From the NCBI GenBank assembly GCA_964006375.1, contig OZ023270.1:77036391-77100390 (forward strand): a stretch of 64,000 nucleotides of DNA, given 5' to 3'. The position numbers and the translations under genes were made by a program. Below the pieces are notes generated by a model that was not told where the DNA came from, did not search any database, and saw only the letters and a list, made by a program, of their open reading frames with translations. The DNA comes from Tillus elongatus (lineage: Eukaryota; Arthropoda; Insecta; Coleoptera; Cleridae). Below are positions 42,645 through 52,900 of the stretch, piece after piece (position 1 is the stretch's first letter; each line of letters opens with the position of its first letter).

Positions 42645-43030
42645 AAGTATTATCACAGATGATGGTAAGTGTAGGAAAGGTCTGAAGAGGATCGCGATGG
42701 CAAAATAAGCATTCAATAACCAAAGTACTGTTCTCACTAATAAACATTTTAACCTGTCCATGAGGAACAAATGCAAGTCGTACGTGTATGGAGTATGGTA
42801 ATGTATGGGGCGGAAACTTGGGCTGTAGTTAAGCAGGATATGAAGAGAATATAAGCTTTTGAAATGTAGACAAGAAAAATGTCAAAGACAGTGCAGGTTG
42901 ATAGAAAGACGCTTCAAAGGTTGCTAGGAGAGGTGAACGAATAAAGAGGCTTGCTCAAAGAAATCGAGAGGAAGCTAAAATTTATTGGTCATATTATAAG
43001 ACATAATAACTTCCCGATAACATTATTTGA
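42645..43030 (+). pseudogene. RTE-like LINE fragment (uninterrupted copy)
   Basis: Continuous counterpart of the fragment split at 9.6-10.7 kb: ITDDGKCRKGLKRIAMAK, then INLSMRNKCKSYV-type residues and a DNA-level match through AAGCTTTTGAAATGTAGACA. Stops are present. It ends about 35 bases before the P transposase stop codon, so it lies just 3' of that gene. On the minus strand an AATAAA at about 42978-42983 could serve the transposase transcript. Confidence 0.65.
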
Positions 43031-43062
43031 AGGACATACGAGTACTTGAAATGTACACTGAA

Positions 43063-45270
43063 TTATTGGCCCTTAAATAAGAGAAGTTTGTTATAAACAG
43101 CCCTTAAACTTCTACTTTTATCAAATAGATTTTTGTTATAATGATGTATTCTAATAGAAACATACATAGATGATATTAGTTTAATTAGATGGCCATAATG
43201 GCAAGTCAAAAGATTTTGTTCTCGAAAGTGAACTTCAAGTTTTTTAAATATGCTGTTTTGGTGTATTATAGTTTTTAATATTCGCATGTTTATTTCCTTT
43301 ACATTTATAATCACCGCAGATTCATTTAAGTATGTTTGAAGAACTTTTTCTGCAATAGTGCAAATAGATATTACATCGTCAGATGGGTATGTGAGGAGTT
43401 GACCTTTGTCTTTCTGATCTATAAACGATGTTAATAACGCAGACCTCTCCCCAACAAGTTCACCCGCGCATTCTTCGCATCTCAGAGCTTTTGTTATTTT
43501 CCTTACTACATAGCCAGATATATATGTCACGACTTCTTTCTTAAACTCTGATATATTCATATCTAATATTTGAAGAACTGTGTCGTCGTCAAAATTATCT
43601 ATTTGACTCATGTCTTCATCTGGTTCTTCAGATATTCGTTCTCGCCCACAAGTTTTATTTATTACCTCAATGGGTGACAGAATAGGAATTGCTTCCAAAG
43701 GGATACAATTTCCTTTAAATGAATCTTTTAATTCAAGATGCACCATCATCCTTTTATATGCACTTTTAAATTGCTTTGCTGATGGGTTATTGTTATAGCC
43801 ACCCATGGATCTAATTTGCCCAAAAAAAAGCTCAATATGATCCTGACTGATTTTGTAAGTGGGAAAATACAGCAAAAAATTATTGTCGGCAATTAAAGTT
43901 TTATAAACAAATTGCAAACTTTGTATGCAAAATAAAAAGCCAATTATACCCATTTTTCTACCACTCTCACACAGAAGCGTTCCATCGATTATCCTAAGTG
44001 ACGTTAAATATTGTGATAGCTCTCTTAAAAATACATTAATGTTTTCAAAATTTTCTGCGTTTATTGCTTTCTTAAAATCTGAATTGTTTAAATTTCTAGA
44101 ATTAAGAATGTCAAATAAATTGTTTATAAGTCGGATAAATTTCACAGTTCCCTCACATTCTTTGAACTCCTCAAGATGTAAAACTTCATTGCAATATTCC
44201 AAAGAATGTGCCACTGAGTGGCTAAAAAGTTGTGTGGCTAATTTAACCTTCATTTTTTGATTTGTATAAAATATATGCGATTTTCTTAATTTATTTGCCA
44301 AATGAACGCCCTCCTGATCCTGTAACTCATTTAATTTTACTAAATAATCCCACTTTATATTTTCCCCATTCTCATCAATTATTAATTTTTTATCGCCTAA
44401 TGTGTTTCTTATCAGTTTGATCATATGACATGGATCAAAAAAGACTGCAATTTTCCTACCTGAACTAGGATCAACAAACGTAGAGTTAATGTTCCTCCAA
44501 TTCAAATCGCAGCCAAGTTCTTTTGCTAACGTTAGGTTATTTGTTGCCCCATCAAAAGTTATTGAGACCACGTATATGCCCGACTCATTTAGTAGCGTTA
44601 AACACTGTAATACCAAATTTTGTTTTTGTGTACCCCTTAAAGAGTCGATTAAAAAATATCCAAGAGGAAGCTTCCATGATTGATTAATGCTAACAAGCAT
44701 AAAAACAAGAGCTTCCTTGGCTACAGGGTTACAATCGGTCTCAAGATTTGTACCAAAATCTACAAACCCATAATATTTTACCCCATCCCATTCTATATGT
44801 TGGCGAATTGCCATCTCATCTATGACTAAAGAACATATAAGTTTTCCATCTGTGCTTTCTGATTTTGACTTTAATAAGTTGAACACCTCTGACGTAAAAC
44901 CAGCTTCCCCATTAACGCTTTGATACCATCTAGATATAGTTTTTGGATGAGGAAGAGCCGAGTTAAATGTGTTTCTGACAAAACTGTAAGCTTTGGGAGA
45001 GTAATAATGCAGCGTAAGAGAAAAAGCTTTAAGTTGATTTTCATACTTATGTTTACGACCTAATTGTCTTTGTAAAAATTCTTCATTAGGTCCTATTTGC
45101 ATTAATGTTTCTAATGTTTCGTCGGTTACTTTACCTTTTAGTTGTTTGATTATATTCGCAAGGGTTGCTGTTCTCTTCTTATAATGATGAACACTACTGC
45201 TGAGCCGTTTAATTTTTTTTCGTGCATCGAATAACTGCTTCTTCAGTTTACGTTTGCGCGGTGTAACAAC
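43063..45270 (-). CDS. P-element-like THAP transposase, exon 4
   Basis: Last and largest coding exon (residues 174-908 of the joined product). The acceptor is TTTTTATAG before 45270, and the frame is phase 0 with exon 3. It opens with a basic, Leu/Ile-rich stretch (PRKRKLKKQLFDARKKIKRL) suited to a coiled coil, as in P-type transposases. The RNase-H-like catalytic core follows: LVIDEMAIRQ (Asp about residue 324), VSITFDGATNN (Asp about 413), DPCHMIKLIRNTL, then the insertion domain, and SQDHIELFFGQIRSMGG (Glu about 653). These are the likely DDE residues by position and context. The C-terminal part has VVTYISGYVVRK and a CEEC pair. There are no stops or frameshifts over 2.2 kb. The stop TAA is at 43065-43063. 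Confidence 0.93.
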   Translation of the reverse strand, partial: VVTPRKRKLKKQLFDARKKIKRLSSSVHHYKKRTATLANIIKQLKGKVTDETLETLMQIGPNEEFLQRQLGRKHKYENQLKAFSLTLHYYSPKAYSFVRNTFNSALPHPKTISRWYQSVNGEAGFTSEVFNLLKSKSESTDGKLICSLVIDEMAIRQHIEWDGVKYYGFVDFGTNLETDCNPVAKEALVFMLVSINQSWKLPLGYFLIDSLRGTQKQNLVLQCLTLLNESGIYVVSITFDGATNNLTLAKELGCDLNWRNINSTFVDPSSGRKIAVFFDPCHMIKLIRNTLGDKKLIIDENGENIKWDYLVKLNELQDQEGVHLANKLRKSHIFYTNQKMKVKLATQLFSHSVAHSLEYCNEVLHLEEFKECEGTVKFIRLINNLFDILNSRNLNNSDFKKAINAENFENINVFLRELSQYLTSLRIIDGTLLCESGRKMGIIGFLFCIQSLQFVYKTLIADNNFLLYFPTYKISQDHIELFFGQIRSMGGYNNNPSAKQFKSAYKRMMVHLELKDSFKGNCIPLEAIPILSPIEVINKTCGRERISEEPDEDMSQIDNFDDDTVLQILDMNISEFKKEVVTYISGYVVRKITKALRCEECAGELVGERSALLTSFIDQKDKGQLLTYPSDDVISICTIAEKVLQTYLNESAVIINVKEINMRILKTIIHQNSIFKKLEVHFREQNLLTCHYGHLIKLISSMYVSIRIHHYNKNLFDKSRSLRAVYNKLLLFKGQ

Positions 45271-45511
45271 CTATAAAAAATGTTCAATGATAAACCATTT
45301 ATTTTCTCAAGTAAAATGAATATATAAACAAAATTTCCAACAACACATTTTGGTTAATAGTGGTTGAGATAAATTGCAAAACAGTTGTTTCTAACTTATT
45401 TAATCATGGACTATACAAACTTAAACACCATATAAAATGTGATGGAATAACATATTAGGTTTTTTAAAATTATACTGATTTCATAAACGGCAAAAACTGA
45501 ATTTAACTCAC

Positions 45512-45775
45512 CATTTCCTTCAAAGTGGGTGGCATTGAAGGTGTTTTCATTTCAGCAAATCCTAAACTACTAAACGATCTTTGCAGTACCTCTACAACAG
45601 TTTTCTCTTCATAAAAACCAGCACTTGTTGATGGCCGAGAATAATCCATTACAGGTACATTGCTACCAGACCAAGTACTAGTTGACGGGTCAGCTGCAAA
45701 TGGCACATTGATAGCAGTTATATCAGTCATTGGCTGCTCGCCAAAAACGACTTGTGTTGATGGCTTGTTTGTTAC
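45512..45775 (-). CDS. P-element-like THAP transposase, exon 3
   Basis: 264-bp exon, phase 0 at both ends (acceptor TTTATGCAG, donor GTGAGT). It encodes residues 86-173, a Ser/Thr/Pro-rich linker (for example DPSTSTWSGSNVPVMDYSRP) between the THAP domain and the coiled coil. Low complexity is expected for this region, so its assignment rests on matching splice phases and continuous frame rather than homology. Confidence 0.8.
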
Positions 45776-46548
45776 CTGCATAAATAAATTTGAAACGAAT
45801 ACCATTTATGTAAATTTGCAGGGCTAATTAAATTACGATAAATATCATAACAATATATTACGTGAATGTAATTAGTAGCATAGTTACTAGAGATGAGCGA
45901 TATATAGCTACCGGTGATTTAATCGCTTCTATTAAAAGATCGCTGTTAGCAGCTGTTATTAAAACACAAAACAACAGCGATTGTGAAAACCGAGATTTAC
46001 ACAAATCATTAGAGTAATTATTTCTATGAAATTCATCTTATACTAAAAACTCCATGACAAACAGCAATTGCTGTATTCATAATACACGCAATCGCAGTTT
46101 GTGCGAGCGAGTAGAAGTATCTGTATACTTTCCTTCTCGCCAGTATTAGAATACAACATTTCTCCTTTTCTTATAGGTAGAAAACGAAAAACTCATGATA
46201 CAAATAACGCGAGATATGATAATGAGACTATCTATTTTTAGAACCGTCACGCGCATGGCGTCATGTGGTGAGTCCAATGCAATAATAATATGCTGTCGTA
46301 CAGTGGAGTTTGACGTTTCATCACAACCCCTTAACAAATTAGGTATTTTACTGATATTTGAGTGCATACAGCTGGAATTAATTTTTTAAGATCAGAATAC
46401 TATACTATGATTATGTGACATGATGATCAAATCAAGTTTATGAATGTTAACGCCCCCTGTAAATGTCTACGAACGTCTTCTCTACTTTTTAAGTTTGTGT
46501 GTGTATCACCAATGCTAATTCAGGGCTCCCCTTAATTATTATACTTCA

Positions 46549-46612
<64 letters not shown>

Positions 46613-47179
46613 ATATAAAAATGGAATGGAATGTAACTTCAACCACATTAAACTGACGTATAGAAACTTTTTGATTGCGAATGACTTTGTGTTAAGTGTG
46701 TAGTTGGCCTTCTATAACGTTACTCACCATGTGATGTCATAGGAGGGGACGGGGCATATGCGCAATATCATATATCTTGTAAGTCATTATATCATGGAAA
46801 AACCTGCTGAATCTAAAATTAAAGCAGCACCGAACTGTAGCATATATATGCCTTCCAACTTTTTCATTATATTAAAATAAAAATAATATGTAGATTTCTC
46901 TCATCGTATATTCTTGTAATATGCTAATTTTATAGAACTTCTATTAATAGTAAAAATCTGAGTAGTTTTAAAATTAATATAATTTAAAAGCTATCTGAAG
47001 ATCATATTGTGGTTTCAATTAAGCGGTTAACACTAACACCTTGTAAGTGTTTAAAATAATAGCATACGCACATGCAGCATTGTAAATGGCTAAACCACAA
47101 TCGCAGTAGCTGTTTAAAGTCCCTGTTATTTAAAAATAGCCATCACTGATAGCAGTGCCATTGAAAAACCGCTGTTTGG

Positions 47180-47272
<93 letters not shown>

Positions 47273-47312
47273 TAATAGTTACATAAATTAATAACCTTGA
47301 TTCAGTACTTAC
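45776..47312 (-). other. Intron 2 of the P transposase, with (TA)n tracts
   Basis: 1.54-kb GT-AG intron (donor GTAAGTACTG, acceptor TTTATGCAG) containing TA tracts at 46552-46608 and 47181-47269. Sequence at about 45888 (TACTAGAGATGAGCGATAT) resembles the end of a hAT-type MITE, but I could not find its partner. In P elements, intron retention is a known control on transposase production; nothing here shows that directly. Confidence 0.7.
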
Positions 47313-47484
47313 CAATACAGGTATAGAACTTTTTTTTAAGTATACTGCAAAAGGTGATTTTTCTAAATCATAAGATTCCTCGGTAAAATGTAAATTGCAC
47401 ACATTTGAGTTCATAAAAATATCTTCATCGCTTAAATTTAATGCTCGTTTCCAAGCCTCGTATCTTTCACCAGCTTTGGGAAAT
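47313..47484 (-). CDS. P-element-like THAP transposase, exon 2
   Basis: 172-bp exon (acceptor TTTTCAG, donor GTAAGT). It completes the THAP zinc finger: FPKAGERYEAWKRALNL, then MNSNVCNLHFTEESY with the C-X2-H half (Cys about residue 57, His about 60), and ends SSIPVL where THAP domains have their AVPTIF box. It joins exon 1 in the middle of an Arg codon and exon 3 in phase 0. Confidence 0.88.
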
Positions 47485-47826
47485 CTGAAAATAATATCTC
47501 GAATTATCTACTTTATCAGTGACTGAACCTCTAGAAAGATGCAGTAATAGATAAAACGAAACTATTCTACTTTTTTTCTGCTTCTACTGGAACTACATAG
47601 GTAAATACATCTAATTCAAATAATAATTGCCAACAAAATGCTTAATTTCATTACAAATATTCAATAAATAATGCATTATTAAGATTTTATTTCTTAAAAA
47701 AACACAATTGACAATAATAAATGCTAAAGATTTAACAAAAGCAATACAATGTGTAAATACGGACCTGTGAAAACCAATAAACATTTGGCGCCAAACAAGG
47801 AAACAGAAGACATGTAAACAACTTAC

Positions 47827-47909
47827 CGAAATAAATGCACAGTTGCTTTATCCTTTTCATAATTGGCACTTTTATTGTACATACAGTTCTTCACAATACA
47901 CCTTGGCAT
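47827..47909 (-). CDS. P-element-like THAP transposase, exon 1 (start)
   Basis: First coding exon: ATG at 47909-47907, donor GTAAGT after 47827. It encodes MPRCIVKNCMYNKSANYEKD and onward to LFR, the first C-X4-C half of a THAP DNA-binding domain (Cys4, Cys9). The MP-x-C start is typical of THAP proteins, which supports this ATG. Joined to exons 2-4 the coding length is 2727 nt (908 residues), close to the roughly 900 residues of vertebrate THAP9. The product would bind element ends and catalyse transposition in the nucleus. The start lies 257 bp inside the right terminal repeat. Confidence 0.88.
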
Positions 47910-48174
47910 TTTTTAACTTTTACACTCTTAAAACACTGCTAAAAAACGGCAAAACACACAAGATAACCTCTAATCGCAAATCAACAAACACTTCAAATAC
48001 TTGTTGACAGCTGACAATAACTTCAAGAGCGGTTGGGGGAACGAATCAAAACAAAACACATTAGCGCGTTATTCAAAATTTTGTTTGTGATTGGACGGTG
48101 ACAGGAGTGGGAAATCGACAGGCTGCAAACTCGGCTTTGTTCCCTCTAACATATACAACCTCTTTGGTTCTAGC

Positions 48175-49385
48175 CGATTCTAGCATGGTGACGTCAACAA
48201 CAGTGATACCGCTGCTAGTGTTTATTATGAGAATTTGCGAAATGTACAGAAGTTTCCATGATTTGAACACCTTTGTATTTTTTGAATTTAAAATATGTTG
48301 TGAGCTACCAGAATTTCCTTTGCGAGTTACCGGTAGCCCGCGATTGATAGATTGGCGACCACTGCTCTATGTCAATGAATGCGCTGATTTTATAATTCTC
48401 AATACGCTTGTGTCAGAAATAACCAAATTATTGGATCTGAATTCAAGGGGGCAAAACCGTTAATATAAAAATCCGATGTACGGTCCTGTCGGAATTGCCC
48501 ACGTGAAAATAAAATCCCGGTTTAGCCTGATTTTTATGTGAAATTACCGGACATAAAAAAGCGTTTTCTATGTGCCTCTATAACTCACAGCATCTCACAG
48601 ACAACTATACAAGAGAGAAATAATAAATAACACATAACACACTTCAAGAAGCACATCATCCATCTTCTAACATCTCTTCCATCTTTGTAAAGAGATAATA
48701 TAATGAAACGACGCGACCGAAGGAGAGGAAAAAACCGTCCGCGACGTCATGAAATAAAATAAACAACGCTTCTAACTAACTCCTACAATCACTTGTTAAA
48801 TACCTTCTCTTAGTTTCTAAAAATTAAAGACCTTTTAAGTAGCAATCTACCTTGTTTTTAATTTAGAACCGCCGACACTAGCTGAGACCTACGTCCCGTG
48901 TAATTAAAAGTCCTGGAGGGCGCTGAAAGAGTGCGACGGAAACGATGGTGTAACTTCTTTAGCACGGGCACGGGAAGCTGCTTGTAATTATCATGTATTC
49001 TTTATCACATTTTAAGATTTTAAGTTCATTTACTTGATTTTTTCATCTCGTATTTTTGCTGGCGCCGGAGAAATAAGCGTTTTACTCTCAGAAGTCGTCC
49101 TCTTTCCCCTCTACTGTATCCCCAGCCACGTTTTCTTAAAACAAGATACGAACTGATTAATTATTTAGAGCAAGAAGTATCTGATTATGCTACCGTTGAA
49201 ATAAATTGGATATTTTTATAGCAGCTATAATATTTGCTGATACATAAAATATTCAGATGGTTATATAATTTGTCTGGATTTAGTCGAGCTTTAAAACATG
49301 CGCCTATTTGAAGTTACTTAATTTCCATTCAGAATTTAATATAGTTTTTTGTCTTTTGCTTCCCCTACACATATAATATAAATTT
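48175..49385. other. Intron sequence right of the P element
   Basis: No recognised gene or delimited repeat. Open frames at 48098-48463 overlap the P element end and are likely chance. Confidence 0.4.
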
Positions 49386-49560
49386 GGGAGGCAGCAAATG
49401 CATTATCGTAGTGAATTTTCATAAGAATTATACACTATTAGTACGACATATTACTACAATTAACACTTTACATTTAAACAGACCTTGAATATCGGTTTTA
49501 AAGGCCCTAATACACGCTCATTCCAAGAATTTTTCTTAAGTTTTACCATCGATATCTCTC
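49386..49560 (-). repeat. Short hairpin-family copy
   Basis: Tail (GGAGGCAGCAAATGCATTAT, GTAGTGAATTTTCATAAG) and the long-subfamily head (AAACAGACCTTGAATATCGG, ACACGCTCATTCC) are nearly adjacent, so almost all internal sequence is deleted. Confidence 0.6.
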
Positions 49561-50059
49561 TATGTTATCAAAAAAACATTTTTATCTTGTGTTCTAGCTC
49601 GTTTTGAGACAAATGCCTAAAACTCAATTTTCTATCAAGTTAGCAATTACAACATTTATTAGAGATACAAAGCTTTCTGAAAGAAAACTTAAATTATATT
49701 TTGAAAAGAAAAGTATCTGCCAAATTATAAACGCGGCAGATATTTTTCCAAGAATATAACAAGTTTTTCAAAAACAAATTCTCTACTTTTTTATCAAAGA
49801 TAAAAAAATATCTGCTGAAATGTATAATTTTATACTTAAAGGTGACAAGATTTTAAAGAAAAATGTGATCTTCATCCAAACGTATGAAATCTGGACACTA
49901 TTATTTCTACCAAATATCAAAATTAGTGAAACAAAACAAAATATTCCATGTGCATCGCACGGCAATAGAACACGGACCAGCCGTGGTTGAGTTGAGTTGT
50001 TACGTTACCTTTCGACCACAAAAGCTGCCTAACAACCGTTTGTTTACGCGGTATTATTA

Positions 50060-51257
50060 CCTGCCTTAAACCTTGATCTTTCCACTGTTTGCTACATTTT
50101 CAGTTTAAAACTTTAATTGTGGCCGTTCATCAAGCTACAAATATAGTGTATTTTGAAAATGTATTGAATATCTCACTTAAAAATCAATAGGTACCTTTTA
50201 CAATCACATAATTTTTCATTTTTGATGTCATCTGTCATTTTGACGTGGTACGAGAGTGGGCTCCATGTACTTCCGCATTATGGCCAATGGAATTGTGTTG
50301 ACAACGGCGTTCGGAATTTTAGTGGCCGAGATTTCTCGATCGCTATTTCGTGTTGTATGTTTCACCCGTCTTATTTGTAGTGATGTGCAAAACCGTTATT
50401 TTCTATTAACAGTTGAAGCCGTTTAGGTTATTTCATAAAAACCGTTGAAAATAAGAGCTTCAGTTATTTATCTGTTATTTAGAACTGGATAGTCGATCGA
50501 TAGTATCCTACATTCCCAAAGCTGTGAGCGAGAGCGAGCACACTAGTATAAATACCGTGTTACCTGTTAAGTAATATGTTATGAAGTAAAGTCCGCTCTA
50601 TACTGCATAGCATACCCATACATATTTATCATTCCCAGTCTTTTGTCCATTCATCCCGTTAAATAGTTAAATTTAACATTTGCCGATGAAAACCGATGTT
50701 TATTCATCGAACTAGTTGCAGTGGAACTGAAACAGATACGACTCCGAATTCTAGTTTAGTGTAAAAAGCGTTTTTTTGTAAGCTGTTATTTTTGTAAATC
50801 CATAACGGCTGGTTACCGTTACGGCTCGGCAACCGTTTAAAAATAACAGACTGTTAAATAACGACCCATCACTACTTATTTGTATTGTTTGGTCCTGTAG
50901 TATCTATCAACGTACGCATGGCAGCTAACAGCTCTATCTTTGTCAGGCGCTGGACTTGAACCAATTAAGTCGTTTCAATTCATGTCTCTCAGATTTTATT
51001 TTCAATTTGGAAAAACTCCAAATTACTTCAAATTTACAACAGAGGTTTATTTACATCATTTCTAACTCAATATGAACTCTCTTTCCAGTTACTTTAATAC
51101 TTTAAAAAATATAGCGTATTCAAAAATATGTTTGTATATTTGGGGAGGGGGAATGTCCGTTAAGCTGATTTATGAACTTCTGCGCAATCTTAACAAAATT
51201 AAGATATGTGCCAACCAAGTTTCGTTCAAATCAATTGAGTATTGAGTTATCGCTCGG

Positions 51258-51327
<70 letters not shown>

Positions 51328-51360
51328 TCAAACAGACCTTGGATATGGATTCTAGGAGCC
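50060..51360 (-). repeat. Hairpin-family, long subfamily, second copy
   Basis: Counterpart of 25430-26932: shares TTAATTGTGGCCGTTCATCA, GCTACAAATATAGTGTATTT, CAGCTAACAGCTC, the (TA)n tract (51267-51323) and AAATTCAAACAGACCTTGG. It is interrupted by the hAT-like insertion at 50378-50874, which is absent from the other copy and proves that the insertion is younger. Confidence 0.65.
50378..50874. mobile_element. Nonautonomous hAT element with 8-bp target duplication
   Basis: 497 bp with termini TAGTGATG...CATCACTA and flanking duplications CTTATTTG (50370-50377 and 50875-50882). The short inverted termini and 8-bp duplication are the hAT signature. There is no transposase coding; it would need a transposase in trans. 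The related empty site at about 25690 (GTGTTATTTACATTGTTTGG) confirms the boundaries. Confidence 0.9.
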
Positions 51361-51455
51361 TGTCACTTCAGGCCTTAAAGAAGACGAAAAGATATAACTA
51401 ATAAAAATAAAAACATGAATTAAACTTTAAATTCTGGGTTTCCAAGAACGTTATG

Positions 51456-51806
51456 TAGAGCCTCGGTGGTTCAGTGGTAAGAACGTGTGCCTCTGAACCG
51501 AAGCCTACTGAGTTCCATTCTCAGGGTTCCCCTTTCACTTTTTCACTTCATACTGTAACATAAACATTAACCGAGGTTGTGGATTGTATTAGAGCAAATT
51601 GGTTGTCGCGCGTTCCATCCTCCGGAGGGGGCGTAAAGCTGTTGGTCCCGTGTACATGCAATGTTGGGCACATTAAATATCCCTACCCACCTTACAGAAA
51701 GGCAAGGCTTCGGCAAAATTTCCAGAATAGTGAGGTGAAACTGCTCCCTGACGTCGGTGATTGAGTGAAATCGACTAACGTTAAAAAACAAACAAAAAAA
51801 CATACA
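51456..51806 (+). mobile_element. tRNA-derived SINE, family A, copy 4
   Basis: Perfect 13-bp duplications CAAGAACGTTATG at 51443-51455 and 51807-51819. The head is GCCTCGGTGGTTCAGTGGTA, the B-box region is mutated (GAGTTCCATTCTCAGG), and the central block and A-rich/CA tail match the other copies. Confidence 0.9.
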
Positions 51807-52059
51807 CAAGAACGTTATGATATTCAATAACATCTAAACCAGTCCCTTTTAAATCTTCCCTTTTTATTTATTTATTTATCACATACATTTATTCTACAAG
51901 GGACACACAAGAAAGCTTTTAGGTTATATAATATCATACGTATAAATTATAATATTATTTACACCTAATCAATAGCAACCGTAACACTAATGACTTTGAC
52001 AAATAAATTAAATAATAAGGGTTCGTAACACTAATAACTTTGACAACTAAGTTGAATGA

Positions 52060-52900
52060 TAACAAGATTTATAGTCCAAGAATCGGCGAATGATATTGTC
52101 ATAAGAGTAAAGGGCAAGGATGATGCTGTCATATTCAGCCTAATGCAAACGCCCTAAATATAGTAATGAACTGATGTGAGACAGATGGGCTTAATGTAAA
52201 TCCTCATTAGACAGTTCTTGTCTCATTCACGAACAGAAGGAAACCAAATTTAAAAGCCCCCACTCCGAATAGAACATAGATACAATTCTCCAATTAAGTT
52301 CAATATTTAGGGATCTGCTTAGTGCAAAAACTGAATTGGAACACACACTTGGAAACAACTCTTTCGAGAGCCACAATGTCAATCTGGACTTGCGGTAGAC
52401 TCGTAGTGCTCAATCACAGGATGGTATATTGAATATACTAAACTGGAGTTAAACCCATAGTGACATATCCATCTATAGTATGGTGGCCAAAAACGGAACA
52501 AGCCTCAGCACAAGGCAAATGGCAAAAATTGCAGATGCAGATCTGTCTTGGAATAGCGGAAGCTACAGCATCATGTCCTACAATTGCAATGCTGAACATC
52601 ACTCCACTGCAGATATGCGTGAAGATAGAAGCAGCACTAAGTGCCTCAAGACTGTTTCAAGCAGATAAATTCAGGACAACCAGGAGACTTGGTTGGCCAG
52701 TTGAAGATCCCGGAAGTTATTCCATTGGACTCACTCGCCAAACCAACAGATCACATGCGGGCTAGATCGGACTTTATAGTTTCATTTGACGTGGTCATAA
52801 GTGACCGCCAAGCATGTGACAGAGACAGTAAAAGGCCGACAAACAAACCATCTCTATGGTATACAGACGGGTCTAAATAAACGGAGGGAGCCGGACTGGA
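52060..52900 (+). pseudogene. I/R1-like LINE: RT C-terminus to RNase H
   Basis: Frame-shifted coding remnant: ALNIVMN-stop-CETDGLNVNPH, KLNWNTHLETTLSRAT, VTYPSIVWWPKTEQASAQGK, CLGIAEATASCPTIAM (thumb/connection region of I- and R1-type ORF2), then a frame change to SFDVVISDRQACDRD and WYTDGSK-stop-TEGAGLE, the start of an RNase H domain with its first catalytic Asp (TDGS). It is related to 37770-38440. At the RNase H codons it runs directly into the 152-bp satellite array. Confidence 0.75.

Larger units (their letters stand above)
39470..48166 (-). mobile_element. P-superfamily transposon, complete with TIRs and target duplication
   Basis: Both ends start CAAAGAGGTTGTA reading inwards (39470-39482 and the complement of 48154-48166). 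The inverted repeat continues imperfectly (TAGAGGTAACAAAG versus TAGAGGGAACAAAG), making about 32 bp with five mismatches. The 8-bp sequence GTTCTAGC lies directly outside each end (39462-39469 and 48167-48174). Eight-bp duplications and roughly 31-bp repeats are hallmarks of P elements. The element contains the four-exon transposase gene on the minus strand. At 8.7 kb it is large for the superfamily, due to a 1.5-kb second intron holding two TA tracts and about 3.6 kb of mostly foreign sequence between the stop codon and the left end. Confidence 0.9.

Noticed and set aside
45888..47180. hAT-type MITE filling intron 2 of the P transposase
   Set aside because: One end resembles TAGAGATGAGCG-type termini, but no matching inverted end or 8-bp duplication was found.
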